Of a stretch of 64,000 nt of DNA, positions 7,361 through 16,338 are shown piece by piece. The DNA comes from CAWCKS01 sp963763485 (GTDB taxonomy: Bacteria; Pseudomonadota; Alphaproteobacteria; Rhizobiales; Xanthobacteraceae). A program made the position numbers and the translations under genes. Position 1 is the stretch's first letter, and the number at the start of each line of letters is the position of its first letter. The notes beneath the pieces were generated by a model. It had not been told where the DNA came from, ran no database searches, and worked only from the letters and a program-made list of their open reading frames with translations. The stretch is from the NCBI GenBank assembly GCA_963763485.1, contig CAVXOW010000008.1:62001-126000 (forward strand). The letters are read 5' to 3'.

Positions 7361-7905
7361 TGCCTCTCACCAATCAGCTCAGAGATGACATCCTGGCCGC
7401 GGTGCCGAACCTGCGCGCGTTTGCGATTTCCCTGAGTGGAAACACCGACCGCGCCGATGACCTCGTGCAGGAAACCCTGCTGCGGGCGATCGCCAATATC
7501 GACTCGTTCCAGCCCGGTTCGAACCTGCCGGCCTGGCTGTTCACGATCCTGCGCAACCTGTTCCGCTCCGACTATCGCAAGCGCCGGCGCGAAGTCGAGG
7601 ACGCCGATGGCACTTACGCGCAGCGCCTCAAAACGCAGCCGAGCCAGGGCGTGCACCTCGAGTTCGAGGAATTCCGCACTGCGCTGGAGAAACTGCCGCA
7701 GGACCAGCGCGAGGCGTTGATCCTGGTCGGCGCATCGGGATTTTCCTACGAGGATGCGGCCGCAATCTGCGGCTGCGCGGTCGGAACGATCAAGAGTCGC
7801 GTCAACCGCGCGCGCTCGAAGCTCGGCAGCCTGCTCTATGTCGAGAGCGCCGACGACTTCGGTCCCGACAAGACGGTGCGCGCCGTGATCGGCGGCAACG
7901 GCTGA
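7360..7905 (+). CDS. ecfG: EcfG, ECF sigma factor of the general stress response
   Basis: 181 residues. Sigma region 2 lies at about residues 12-78 (DLVQETLLRAIANIDSFQPG...LPAWLFTILRN), a linker carries QPSQGVHLEFEEF, and region 4 at about 105-165 includes LPQDQREALILVGASGFSYE and the helix-turn-helix CGCAVGTIKSRVNRARSKL. EcfG directs RNA polymerase to GGAAC-N16/17-CGTT promoters. Its direct neighbours nepR (one-base overlap) and divergent phyR identify it as EcfG and not another ECF group. The many matching promoters in the surrounding 8 kb suggest its regulon is partly clustered here. Confidence 0.95.
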   Translation: MPLTNQLRDDILAAVPNLRAFAISLSGNTDRADDLVQETLLRAIANIDSFQPGSNLPAWLFTILRNLFRSDYRKRRREVEDADGTYAQRLKTQPSQGVHLEFEEFRTALEKLPQDQREALILVGASGFSYEDAAAICGCAVGTIKSRVNRARSKLGSLLYVESADDFGPDKTVRAVIGGNG

Positions 7906-7993
7906 TCACGGGCCACGTCGCGGGCGACCGCTTCCATCATCACCGCCATCGGTCTCTTTAGCGCTCTCGCTTCGCAACGAGGCGACCTGCTGA

Positions 7994-8050
7994 TGCGTAT
8001 GGCCCCGCGCAATGAATGCGTATGGCCCCGCGCAATGAATTGCGCGGGGC
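7994..8050. repeat. Perfect 23-bp tandem duplication ending in a hairpin
   Basis: Bases 7994-8016 are repeated exactly at 8017-8039. The second copy combines with following bases to make a perfect 11-bp inverted repeat (8025-8035 with 8040-8050, loop TGAA). It lies between the convergent ecfG and small membrane protein genes and may act as a bidirectional terminator, though neither side has a T run. Confidence 0.7.
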
Positions 8051-8072
8051 GATCCTGCAGACCAGCCGTCGA

Positions 8073-8156
8073 TCAATGCAGCCCGCCAAAGGCCCAGATC
8101 AGAAGCAGAATCGGAATCGGAACGCCAAGCAGCCACAGCAACAAATATCGACCCAT
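8073..8156 (-). CDS. 27-residue single-helix membrane protein
   Basis: A very short ORF, MGRYLLLWLLGVPIPILLLI... ending WAFGGLH. It is almost entirely one membrane-spanning segment with a PIP kink. The evidence for a real gene is a strong ribosome-binding site (GAGGAGGT, seven bases before ATG), an EcfG-type promoter 47 bases upstream (8204-8228), a hairpin after the stop, and a position between ecfG and the stress kinase. No function is recognised. Small membrane peptides are common stress-regulon products, but this is inference. Confidence 0.65.
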   Translation of the reverse strand: MGRYLLLWLLGVPIPILLLIWAFGGLH

Positions 8157-8203
8157 GACAACACCTCCTCATTGAAGCCTGCTCATTGAAAGCCTGATTT
8201 TTC

Positions 8204-8228
8204 AATGCGAGGTGATGCGTGTGGTTCC
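8204..8228 (-). promoter_or_regulatory. EcfG-type promoter for the 27-residue membrane protein
   Basis: Minus strand reads GGAAC (8228-8224), 16 bases, CATT (8207-8204), the same -10 variant as the nepR promoter. It lies just before the 3' end of the kinase gene. Confidence 0.55.
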
Positions 8229-8246
8229 GCGCCGGGCGATGCGCAA

Positions 8247-9884
8247 TCACACCGGGCGCAAAAGGCGGGTGGTGCGGTCGACTTCCGCCTGGTCGACGAC
8301 GACCGAGAGCGGCGCGGTCAACTCGTACACATAAGTCGTTTCGACAAAGTACCGCTTGGCGACGCCGCCGAGCGCCTCAGGCACGACACGATCCAAGAGC
8401 ACGTCGCTGAAGTCATCCTCGGCGCCGCGGCGATCGCGCGTTGTATTTTGCTCCTGCCAGCGCAAATTGAATTTGGCATCGGCGCCTTCGCCGCTCGTGC
8501 TCCACTCCAGAGTGATGCTGCGCGGCGCGCTACCCTCGTGGCCATTCGATTCAAACGAACCAAGCTCGAACAACAGCAGCGACAGGCTTTGTGCGGCGCG
8601 AGCCCCGATCGTCATGTCGGGACCCCGCGCGTTGACTTGCTTCAGCGCCGGCGAAACCGACGACTCCAGCAGGCTGCGCAGCCGGACTCCCTGCCAATCA
8701 CTGTCGCTGAGCAGCGAGACCACATGCGACATCGCATGGATGCGGCCGATCAGCAACTCACGCGCGACGCGGACGTCGGCGCCGTCGCGCAGCGTTCGCG
8801 TCGCGATCGACTGGATCACCGCCAGGATATTCTTGACGCGGTGATTGAGCTCGCCGATCACGGCGCTCAGGCGGTCCTCGAAGCTGATGCGCGCCTCGAT
8901 CTCGCGTGAGAGGCGCAGATTGTTGAAGGCGACATAGCCAAACAAACCGCAGATGATGCTGGTCAGCGAGAAGCCAATGGTCGCGACAACCATCGCCAGC
9001 GAAAACGCGCGCACCGTCGGGTCGCGCTTGGCCGTATAGTCGAGCGTCCATTGATGGCCGCCGAACGAAACCTGCTTCACGGTCTGGACCCCTGCGCCCT
9101 CCGACGACGGTACGAGTTTCACGTCCTCGGTGATGTACTCGCCGCGGCTACTGCGCGGATCGCGCAGCAGCACGTTGAACGGCGCGCCGGCATCATGGGC
9201 CAACATCAGCGGGACGAGGCGATAGGAAAACGTGACGAACCCGCGCAGCAGCCGCGGCGTGCCCGGCTCGTACACCGGTGTCACCAGCACGAGACCCAGG
9301 ACGTTGTCGGTGCGCGGCAACGGAATCGGATCGGTACAGATCGTGCCTTCGCTCTCGATCGCCCGGGCGATCGCCGGCCCAAGCGTCGGCGACTGGTCGA
9401 CAATTCGGCCAGGCAAATGGGAGGTCTCCGTCGTTCGCGGCTCGACATCCATCAGAACGTTGATGGGACCGGAGGGCGCAAAACCCTCCGGCAGCTTGCG
9501 GTCGTCAAACCCGCGAAGCTCCGGCTCGGGAAAGCCCGATGCGCCCAGCAGCGCCTTGACCTGGGCGAGGTTGGATGGGTCGACCCGCTCGATCCACGAC
9601 GCCAACACGAAGTCGTCCTTGAAGGCTTCGACGGCGTGGCGCAGCGGCTCCAGCATGTTCGGCTGCGGCGTCGATGGCGTCCGGATCAGGCCGACCGCCA
9701 CCTGGGTCAGGAGTTCGCGGTCCGTGAGGCGGTCGTGGACCTGCTCGAGATGCGCGTCGATCGCGTGCGTCAGGGCGACGCGCTCGATCGTAACCTCCTG
9801 GTCATAGGCCCGCCGGGCCGCAAAGCCCGACGCGACGATACCGACCCCCGCAATCAGCGCAAATATGAGAACCAGCCTTATCAC
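8247..9884 (-). CDS. CHASE-domain HWE/HRXXN-type sensor histidine kinase, probable PhyR-pathway kinase
   Basis: 545 residues. Membrane helix 1 is at 5-23 and a periplasmic CHASE-like sensor spans about 45-285. Helix 2 is at about 293-320. The dimerisation/phospho-acceptor region has His348 in ELNHRVKNILAVIQS, the HRXXN motif of kinases that feed PhyR. The C-terminal ATPase domain is eroded. Where HWE kinases have HELATNAxKYG this protein has FELGSFESNG (439-448), replacing the N-box Asn, and the later FG-x-R box reads FSDV. Start GTG 9884 gives the membrane helix; its ribosome site is weak. Adjacency to phyR-nepR-ecfG suggests a GSR regulator, possibly signalling without normal autokinase activity. 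Confidence 0.85.
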   Translation of the reverse strand: MIRLVLIFALIAGVGIVASGFAARRAYDQEVTIERVALTHAIDAHLEQVHDRLTDRELLTQVAVGLIRTPSTPQPNMLEPLRHAVEAFKDDFVLASWIERVDPSNLAQVKALLGASGFPEPELRGFDDRKLPEGFAPSGPINVLMDVEPRTTETSHLPGRIVDQSPTLGPAIARAIESEGTICTDPIPLPRTDNVLGLVLVTPVYEPGTPRLLRGFVTFSYRLVPLMLAHDAGAPFNVLLRDPRSSRGEYITEDVKLVPSSEGAGVQTVKQVSFGGHQWTLDYTAKRDPTVRAFSLAMVVATIGFSLTSIICGLFGYVAFNNLRLSREIEARISFEDRLSAVIGELNHRVKNILAVIQSIATRTLRDGADVRVARELLIGRIHAMSHVVSLLSDSDWQGVRLRSLLESSVSPALKQVNARGPDMTIGARAAQSLSLLLFELGSFESNGHEGSAPRSITLEWSTSGEGADAKFNLRWQEQNTTRDRRGAEDDFSDVLLDRVVPEALGGVAKRYFVETTYVYELTAPLSVVVDQAEVDRTTRLLRPV

Positions 9885-10190
9885 GCGGCCGCCCGCAACA
9901 ATGACCCTCTGAAAACTTCACCGCAAGGATATCGCTCCCGGCGTTGCAAGGGCTTGTGGGAAGCGCCTCGAGGCGGCAAGGAGGACAACGCGCGCATGCA
10001 CTACGACTGATGATAAGCCGAACCGAGCTGACCGGCCGGCGGCAGACAAACGAGCTAAATAACAACTGCCTCGGGAAAAGGTTCCCGCGTGACCCGTGCT
10101 GGCCAACGACAATGCACTGCCCGCCTTGCCGCGCGTCCAGCTAAACCACAGCTTAACCTTACCGGGCCGGATGTTGAAGCGACAGCGGGA
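9885..10190. other. Intergenic region between the kinase and ureG
   Basis: 306 bases with no supported protein gene. It contains the upstream region of the kinase, including a candidate EcfG-type promoter at 10061-10085. No terminator for the urease operon was identified. Confidence 0.5.
10061..10085 (-). promoter_or_regulatory. Candidate EcfG-type promoter for the histidine kinase
   Basis: Minus strand reads GGAAC (10085-10081), 16 bases, TGTT (10064-10061): one mismatch. It is about 177 bases before the kinase start, so the assignment is less certain than the others. Confidence 0.4.
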
Positions 10191-10823
10191 CTATTCCTTG
10201 AGGCCACCTTTGGCTTCAAGAAACGCGACAATCCGGTCAAGGCCGTCACTTTTCTTCAGGTTGGTCATCACGAATGGCCGCTCACCGCGCATCCGGGTCG
10301 CATCGGCCCGCATCTTGTCCAGCGATGCACCGACATGAGGGGCAAGGTCGATCTTGTTGATGACGAGAAGGTCAGAGCGCGTGATGCCGGGCCCGCCCTT
10401 TGACGGGATCTTGTCGCCTGCGGCCACGTCGATGACGTAGATCGTGAGATCGGCGAGCTCCGGCGAGAAGGTCGCGGCGAGGTTGTCGCCGCCCGACTCG
10501 ATCAGCACGAGATCGAGGTTGGGAAATTTCGCCCGCATATCGGCGACCGCGGCAAGGTTCATCGACGCGTCCTCGCGGATCGCGGTGTGCGGGCAGCCGC
10601 CGGTCTCGACGCCGGCGATGCGGTCCGGGGTCAGGGATCCCGATCGCACCAGGAACTCGGCATCCCATTTGGTGTAGATGTCGTTGGTGATCGCGGCGAT
10701 GTCGTAGGTCTCGCGCATCGACTTGCACAGCAGATCCATCAAGGCGGTCTTGCCTGAACCGACCGGGCCGCCGATGCCGACACGCAGGGGACCGTGCGGG
10801 CTTTGAGCGCGAGAACCTGGCAT
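10191..10823 (-). CDS. ureG: Urease accessory GTPase UreG
   Basis: 210 residues. SIMIBI-class GTPase that powers nickel delivery to apo-urease with UreF, UreD and UreE. The P-loop GPVGSGKT is near residues 19-26. The metal-binding Cys-Pro-His is in ETGGCPHTAIREDASMN, ESGGDN follows, and the guanine-specificity motif is NKIDLA. Full family length. It is the last gene of the urea cluster, 18 bases after ureF. No promoter of its own was seen. Confidence 0.96.
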   Translation of the reverse strand: MPGSRAQSPHGPLRVGIGGPVGSGKTALMDLLCKSMRETYDIAAITNDIYTKWDAEFLVRSGSLTPDRIAGVETGGCPHTAIREDASMNLAAVADMRAKFPNLDLVLIESGGDNLAATFSPELADLTIYVIDVAAGDKIPSKGGPGITRSDLLVINKIDLAPHVGASLDKMRADATRMRGERPFVMTNLKKSDGLDRIVAFLEAKGGLKE

Positions 10824-10841
10824 TAGGAAACTCCGTTGCGT

Positions 10842-11648
10842 TCAGCTGCGAAACAGCCGCGTGTATTGGGATTCGTGGCGCATGCCGCCGATGTCGGCGC
10901 GAAAGGTCGCGCTGCCAAGGTCGTCGAGCGATGCCACCATGGCGCGCGCCGCAGTGGCATGAATGAGCGCTTCAAGTGACGCCAGCACGCGCTGGCCGTC
11001 GGTCTGACCGAGCGGAACAAGACGCACGGCGGCAGAAATCCAGTTCGAGGTCAGCGCGTGCAGGAACGCGTGCAGCGTGGCGCCGAGCGGAACGCGATGG
11101 CCGGCGCTGACGACGCCCACGGCGATGGGATAGGCGATCGCCCCCGGATCGATCGCGCGCAAATGGTCGAGCGCGTCGCATGGCCAGGTCGCCCGGGCGA
11201 TATCGATGAACGCGCGGCCCTGTGCCGTGGTCTCGAGGCGGCGCTCTCTGCCTGGCACGAACGCGGCCGCGAGCTCGCACAGCTCCGCGAGCGGCTGGTC
11301 CTCGTTGCGCGACGCCGCACAATGGGCATGGGCGAGGAACACTGCGTCGCAGAAGCCGGCGCCATCGGCGATCACCGAAGCGAGCCAGTCCTGCAAGCTC
11401 GCAGCGTCGGCGACATCACCGGCTTCGACCGCCCATTCAATGCCGCCGGAATAGGCGAACGCGCCGACCGGAAATGACGGCGACAGCCACGTCATCAAAC
11501 GAAACAATGATGCCTCGTCGCTGGACACCGCAGGCGATGCGACGGCTGTCGCGCCGTCCTTGCGCGGCGCTCGCGAACGGCGCGTCCGCCCGCGCATTGC
11601 GCCAGGCTTCGGCGGCATTTCAGAATCGCGGCGCGGGCCAGCTCGCAT
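10842..11648 (-). CDS. ureF: Urease accessory protein UreF
   Basis: 268 residues, all-helical UreF family. Conserved segments are LSPSFPVGAFAYSGGIEWAVEAG (about residues 55-77), the central helices with HAHCAA, and the C-terminal RADIGGMRHESQYTRLFRS. UreF joins UreD and UreG in the pre-activation complex that loads nickel. The N-terminus (about 45 residues, basic, Pro/Ala rich) is longer than usual. Internal ATGs at residues 11 and 18 are possible starts, but the first ATG two bases after the ureE stop fits operon packing. Confidence 0.93.
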   Translation of the reverse strand: MRAGPRRDSEMPPKPGAMRGRTRRSRAPRKDGATAVASPAVSSDEASLFRLMTWLSPSFPVGAFAYSGGIEWAVEAGDVADAASLQDWLASVIADGAGFCDAVFLAHAHCAASRNEDQPLAELCELAAAFVPGRERRLETTAQGRAFIDIARATWPCDALDHLRAIDPGAIAYPIAVGVVSAGHRVPLGATLHAFLHALTSNWISAAVRLVPLGQTDGQRVLASLEALIHATAARAMVASLDDLGSATFRADIGGMRHESQYTRLFRS

Positions 11649-11650
11649 GA

Positions 11651-12280
11651 TCAGCGCTTCTGACCCTGGTGATGATGACCATGGTGCTTGTGATCATGCG
11701 AATGGTCGTGATCGCGGTGCCCGTGACCATGCGCATGACCGTGATCATCATCATGATGATGGTCGTGACCATGACTGTGATCGTCATGGTGGTCGTGGCT
11801 GTGATCATGGTGTTGATGGCCGTGATCGTGGTCATGATGATCGTGGCCGGCGCTGACATAGGCGCCGCCTTCCGGATCGAACGGCGCTTCGATCTCGACC
11901 ACGCTGGCGCCGAGTCCCTTCACCATCTCCTCGATCACGTGGTCGCGGCGAATCCGCAAATGCTTCCCCGCGATCTGCACCGGCAGGTGGCGATTGCCGA
12001 GATGCCAGGCGAGCCGCACCATCTGCCTGGGATCGACGCCGCGAAGCTCGATCAGCGGCTCCGGCGCCGCGACCACCTCGACGAGCCGACCGTCGTCGAG
12101 CACCAGGGCGTCGCCACCCCGCAGCGCGACCGTCTCCGGCAGATCGAGCAGGAATTCGAGGCCGCGGGTGCCGGTCATGGCCATGCGACGCCGGTGGCGG
12201 TCGTCGAACTCCAGCACGACCGTGTCGGCGGGCGTGTCGCGCCAGCTGTTTGCCGCCTTGACCGACGTTGCGCGCAGCAT
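11651..12280 (-). CDS. ureE: Urease nickel metallochaperone UreE with a very long His-rich tail
   Basis: 209 residues. The N-terminal domain (about 1-75) and the metal-binding middle domain (about 76-143, with RLAWHLGNRHLPVQI and the RRDHVIEEMVKGLGA region) are typical of UreE. The last 65 residues contain 32 histidines interspersed with Asp and Gly, a nickel store like the tail of Klebsiella UreE but longer. The repeat also makes the DNA (11660-11855) low-complexity. UreE supplies nickel to UreG. It lies three bases after the ABM gene upstream and two before ureF. Confidence 0.95.
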   Translation of the reverse strand: MLRATSVKAANSWRDTPADTVVLEFDDRHRRRMAMTGTRGLEFLLDLPETVALRGGDALVLDDGRLVEVVAAPEPLIELRGVDPRQMVRLAWHLGNRHLPVQIAGKHLRIRRDHVIEEMVKGLGASVVEIEAPFDPEGGAYVSAGHDHHDHDHGHQHHDHSHDHHDDHSHGHDHHHDDDHGHAHGHGHRDHDHSHDHKHHGHHHQGQKR

Positions 12281-12283
12281 GCT

Positions 12284-12583
12284 TCAGCGCTTGACGACGT
12301 TGGCCGGCGTGACGATCTCGATCACAGTCGGCGACACTTTCATCGGCCCGGACAGTTCGCGCCAGGCCTTCAGATGCGGCGCCTGGCCGTGGGCGTCGAG
12401 GTCGCCTTGCGTTTCCCAGCGTTCGACAAACACGAAGCGGTTCGGGTCAGCGACGCTCGAATGGCAATCGTAGTAGATGCAGCCCTTCTCCTTGCGGGTT
12501 TCGGCAATGGCTTTCTTGGCGCCGGCGATATAGGCCTCGCGGTGCTCCGGCTTGATGTCGGTGGTGGCAACAACATAGATCAT
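12284..12583 (-). CDS. ABM-domain (antibiotic biosynthesis monooxygenase-like) protein, copy 1
   Basis: 99 residues, one ABM ferredoxin-like barrel subunit (MIYVVATTDIKPEHREAYIAG... KEKGCIYYDCHSS..., FVFVERWE, HLKAW). ABM proteins are small homodimers. Members include quinol monooxygenases such as YgiN and haem-degrading enzymes, and many are uncharacterised. It lies inside the urease operon between ureC and ureE and is a paralogue of the next gene upstream (shared KEKGC, VSVEQ/VFVER and SPH/APH positions). No urease role is established, so the link is by location only. Confidence 0.82.
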   Translation of the reverse strand: MIYVVATTDIKPEHREAYIAGAKKAIAETRKEKGCIYYDCHSSVADPNRFVFVERWETQGDLDAHGQAPHLKAWRELSGPMKVSPTVIEIVTPANVVKR

Positions 12584-12612
12584 TGTTCTTCTCCCTTTCG
12601 TTCTATTCTTCG

Positions 12613-12924
12613 TCAGAGCGAGATTGGTTCGACTTTGGCAGGCGTGATCTTGACGAGCTGCGGCGCTGCCGCGAGGAACCCGCCCACCGCACCGACCAGC
12701 GCCTGCAAATGCGGGCTGGTGTTGTGGGCGATCATCGCGGCATCGGATTCGTACTGCTCGACCGACACGATCTTGTTTGGATCGGTAGCGCTGACGTGCA
12801 TATCATAGGCGAGGCAGCCTTTCTCCCTGCGGCTCTCGGCAATGAACGGCCGGGCATGCTTCAGGAATTCCTCTTGCTTGCCCGGCTGCAGCTGGATGGT
12901 TGCCATCACGTAGATCACGCGCAA
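12613..12924 (-). CDS. ABM-domain protein, copy 2
   Basis: 103 residues, the same fold and motif order as its downstream neighbour (MATIQLQPGKQEEFLKHARPF, REKGCLAYDMH, KIVSVEQYE, HLQAL). The two genes are 29 bases apart on the same strand, so a tandem duplication followed by divergence is likely. It follows ureC by 34 bases and is probably part of the urease transcript. Substrate unknown. A possible role in quinone or reactive-carbonyl handling is speculation. Confidence 0.82.
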   Translation of the reverse strand: MRVIYVMATIQLQPGKQEEFLKHARPFIAESRREKGCLAYDMHVSATDPNKIVSVEQYESDAAMIAHNTSPHLQALVGAVGGFLAAAPQLVKITPAKVEPISL

Positions 12925-12958
12925 TCCTCCCGGTCAGTCCGCCGTTTCAGCCGGCAAC

Positions 12959-14674
<1,716 letters not shown>

Positions 14675-14677
14675 CGC

Positions 14678-14986
14678 TCAGAGCTTTCCCATTACATCCT
14701 GGCGGAAGCCATAGATCGTGCGTTTGCCTGATAGTGCGACCAGGGTCACCTCGCGGGTCTGGCCTGGCTCGAAGCGCACCGCAGTGCCGGCGGCGATATC
14801 AAGGCGCATGCCGCGGGCCTTCTTGCGATCGAATTTCAACGCCGGATTGGTCTCGAAGAAATGGTAGTGCGAGCCGACCTGAATCGGCCGGTCGCCCGAG
14901 TTGGCGACGCTGAGCGTCACCGTCTTGCGGCCGGCGTTGAGCTCGATCTCGCCGTCCTTGATGAAGAGTTCACCCGGGATCATCAT
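14678..14986 (-). CDS. ureB: Urease beta subunit
   Basis: 102 residues with the family start MMIPGELFIKDGEIELN and conserved VANSGDRPIQVGSHYHFFETN and FEPGQTREVTLV. This small structural subunit packs around UreC in the trimer. Its ATG pair (14986/14983) lies just after the expected ureA stop (14996), with GGAG upstream. As sequenced, the frameshifted ureA frame would run into this gene. Confidence 0.96.
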   Translation of the reverse strand: MMIPGELFIKDGEIELNAGRKTVTLSVANSGDRPIQVGSHYHFFETNPALKFDRKKARGMRLDIAAGTAVRFEPGQTREVTLVALSGKRTIYGFRQDVMGKL

Positions 14987-14995
14987 TGGTTCTCC

Positions 14996-15299
14996 TCAGC
15001 GAATTGGATCGTGCACGGTCACGAGCTTCGTGCCGTCGGGAAATGTCGCCTCGACCTGGATGTCGTGGATCATCTCGGGGATCCCGTCCATCACCTGCGG
15101 CGCGGGTCAGGACCTGCGCGCCGGCGTGCATGAGATCAGCGACGGTGCGGCCATCGCGCGCGCCCTCGAGAATGAAATCCGAGATCAGCGCAATGGCTTC
15201 GGGATGGTTCAGCTTGACGCCGCGCTCCAGCCGCCGGCGCGCCACGATCGCGGCCATCGAAATCAGCAACTTGTCTTTTTCCCTGGGGCTCAGATTCAT
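14996..15299 (-). pseudogene. ureA: Urease gamma subunit, frameshifted as sequenced
   Basis: The first 68 residues are a normal UreA (MNLSPREKDKLLISMAAIVA..., NHPEAIALISDFILEGARDG, MHAGAQVLTRA). The frame then breaks at 15099-15100, where CGCGCCGCAGGTG stands in place of CGCGCGCAGGTG. Removing the extra base restores QVMDGIPEMIHDIQVEATFP and VTVHDPIR, a stop at 14996-14998, and exactly 100 residues, the usual UreA length. Start to stop is 304 bases (3n+1), so a single insertion is enough. Without it urease would lack its gamma subunit. The otherwise intact operon favours a sequencing error. Confidence 0.88.
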
Positions 15300-15369
15300 G
15301 GGACCACCGGCTCCGACTATCTCGTTTTGAACATTGATGTTTTCGCTGCAAACCGAACCGGTTTGCCGT

Positions 15370-16224
15370 CTAACTTAGCCATATTCGCGGTAATATTTTA
15401 CCGTCTACCGCGTTGAGAAGTGCGACGACATCAGTGCGCAGGCGCGCCGCATCGGCACCGCAGAACCGCGCCAGCGCAAAGCCGTTCCAAGCGGAGATGC
15501 CGACCTCGCTGCCGAACCGCTCGGCACCGTCGCGCAGCCGCGCGACGAGGGCCTCGTCACCCGGAACGATCAGCACGGTCGCGACCGCAACACCGCCATT
15601 GGCAACGGCGCGGCGCTTGAGCTTGTCGCCGATGTCACCATCGAGCCGCAACGTTTCGGCAAACACCAGCTTGCCGCCGCAATGCAGCCGCCAGCGATCC
15701 AGATAGCGGCCCTGTTGCAGCCGTTCGTCCATGGCGGCACGGCCGAACACGACGATCTCGGCGCACAGCAGCGAGGCCGTTGCTGCCACATCGATGTCGA
15801 TGCGGCGAGCAAGCGCGGCGCGATCGAACAGGATCGTTTCCTGCGGCAGCCAGGCGACACGCGCGCCCTCGGCAAGTTTCAGGTCAACGGCGATCTCGGC
15901 ATTCGGGCCGTGCGAGCGATAGATTTTTTCAGCGGCTGCCGTCGTGACCGTGACGCGCGCTCCTGTGTCGGCATGCACGGATATGCTGAAGCGATCGCCA
16001 CCCGCAATACCGCCGGCCGTGTTGATCAGCACGGCCGACAGGGCGTCGGTCTCGCGCGAAGGAAAACGGACCCGCAACGAGCCGGCTTCGTGCACCGTGC
16101 TGCGGCGAGTCACGCCATCGATACTGCGGACGCCAAGCTCGACCGAGCCAACCGCCCGATTGGCGGTGAAATCGGCCGATATCGCGGCATTGGGCCTGAC
16201 GCGCGTTCGAACGGCTTCTCGCAT
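15370..16224 (-). CDS. ureD: Urease accessory protein UreD
   Basis: 284 residues from ATG 16224 (MREAVRTRV); an in-frame ATG at 16275 inside a repeat element is less likely. Conserved UreD segments are INTAGGIAGGDRF, VTTAAAEKIYRS, WLPQETILFDRAAL and the C-terminal segment with RTDVVALLNA. UreD (UreH) is the scaffold that binds apo-urease and recruits UreF-UreG. It is the first gene of the urease half of the cluster and follows urtE after a short gap filled by a dispersed palindrome. Confidence 0.94.
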   Translation of the reverse strand: MREAVRTRVRPNAAISADFTANRAVGSVELGVRSIDGVTRRSTVHEAGSLRVRFPSRETDALSAVLINTAGGIAGGDRFSISVHADTGARVTVTTAAAEKIYRSHGPNAEIAVDLKLAEGARVAWLPQETILFDRAALARRIDIDVAATASLLCAEIVVFGRAAMDERLQQGRYLDRWRLHCGGKLVFAETLRLDGDIGDKLKRRAVANGGVAVATVLIVPGDEALVARLRDGAERFGSEVGISAWNGFALARFCGADAARLRTDVVALLNAVDGKILPRIWLS

Positions 16225-16244
16225 GCCCCCGAGTCTTTCGTTTA

Positions 16245-16315
16245 CGCATGTCCTGGTCGGAAAACCGGTATCCACCCCCGATCAAGTCGAGGGCGAGCTT
16301 TTCCGGGACATGAGC
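16245..16315. repeat. Dispersed palindromic element, copy A
   Basis: An imperfect inverted element bounded by GCATGTCC and GGGACATG. It contains CGGAAAACCGGT and CGATCAAGTCGAGGGC. The latter segment recurs at 27119-27136 and the former at 25682-25694. It lies between urtE and ureD. Confidence 0.6.
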
Positions 16316-16338
16316 GGATTACGATGGCACGGAAAAAC

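Noticed and set aside
7906..8250. 114-codon minus-strand frame over the region between ecfG and the kinase
   Set aside because: It conflicts with the better supported 27-residue gene (strong ribosome site and promoter) and reads through the tandem repeat.
11669..12808. Long plus-strand open frame antisense to ureE and the ABM genes, rich in Met and Val
   Set aside because: It is the complement of the UreE histidine codons (CAT/CAC become ATG/GTG) and has no family similarity; ureE on the other strand is certain.
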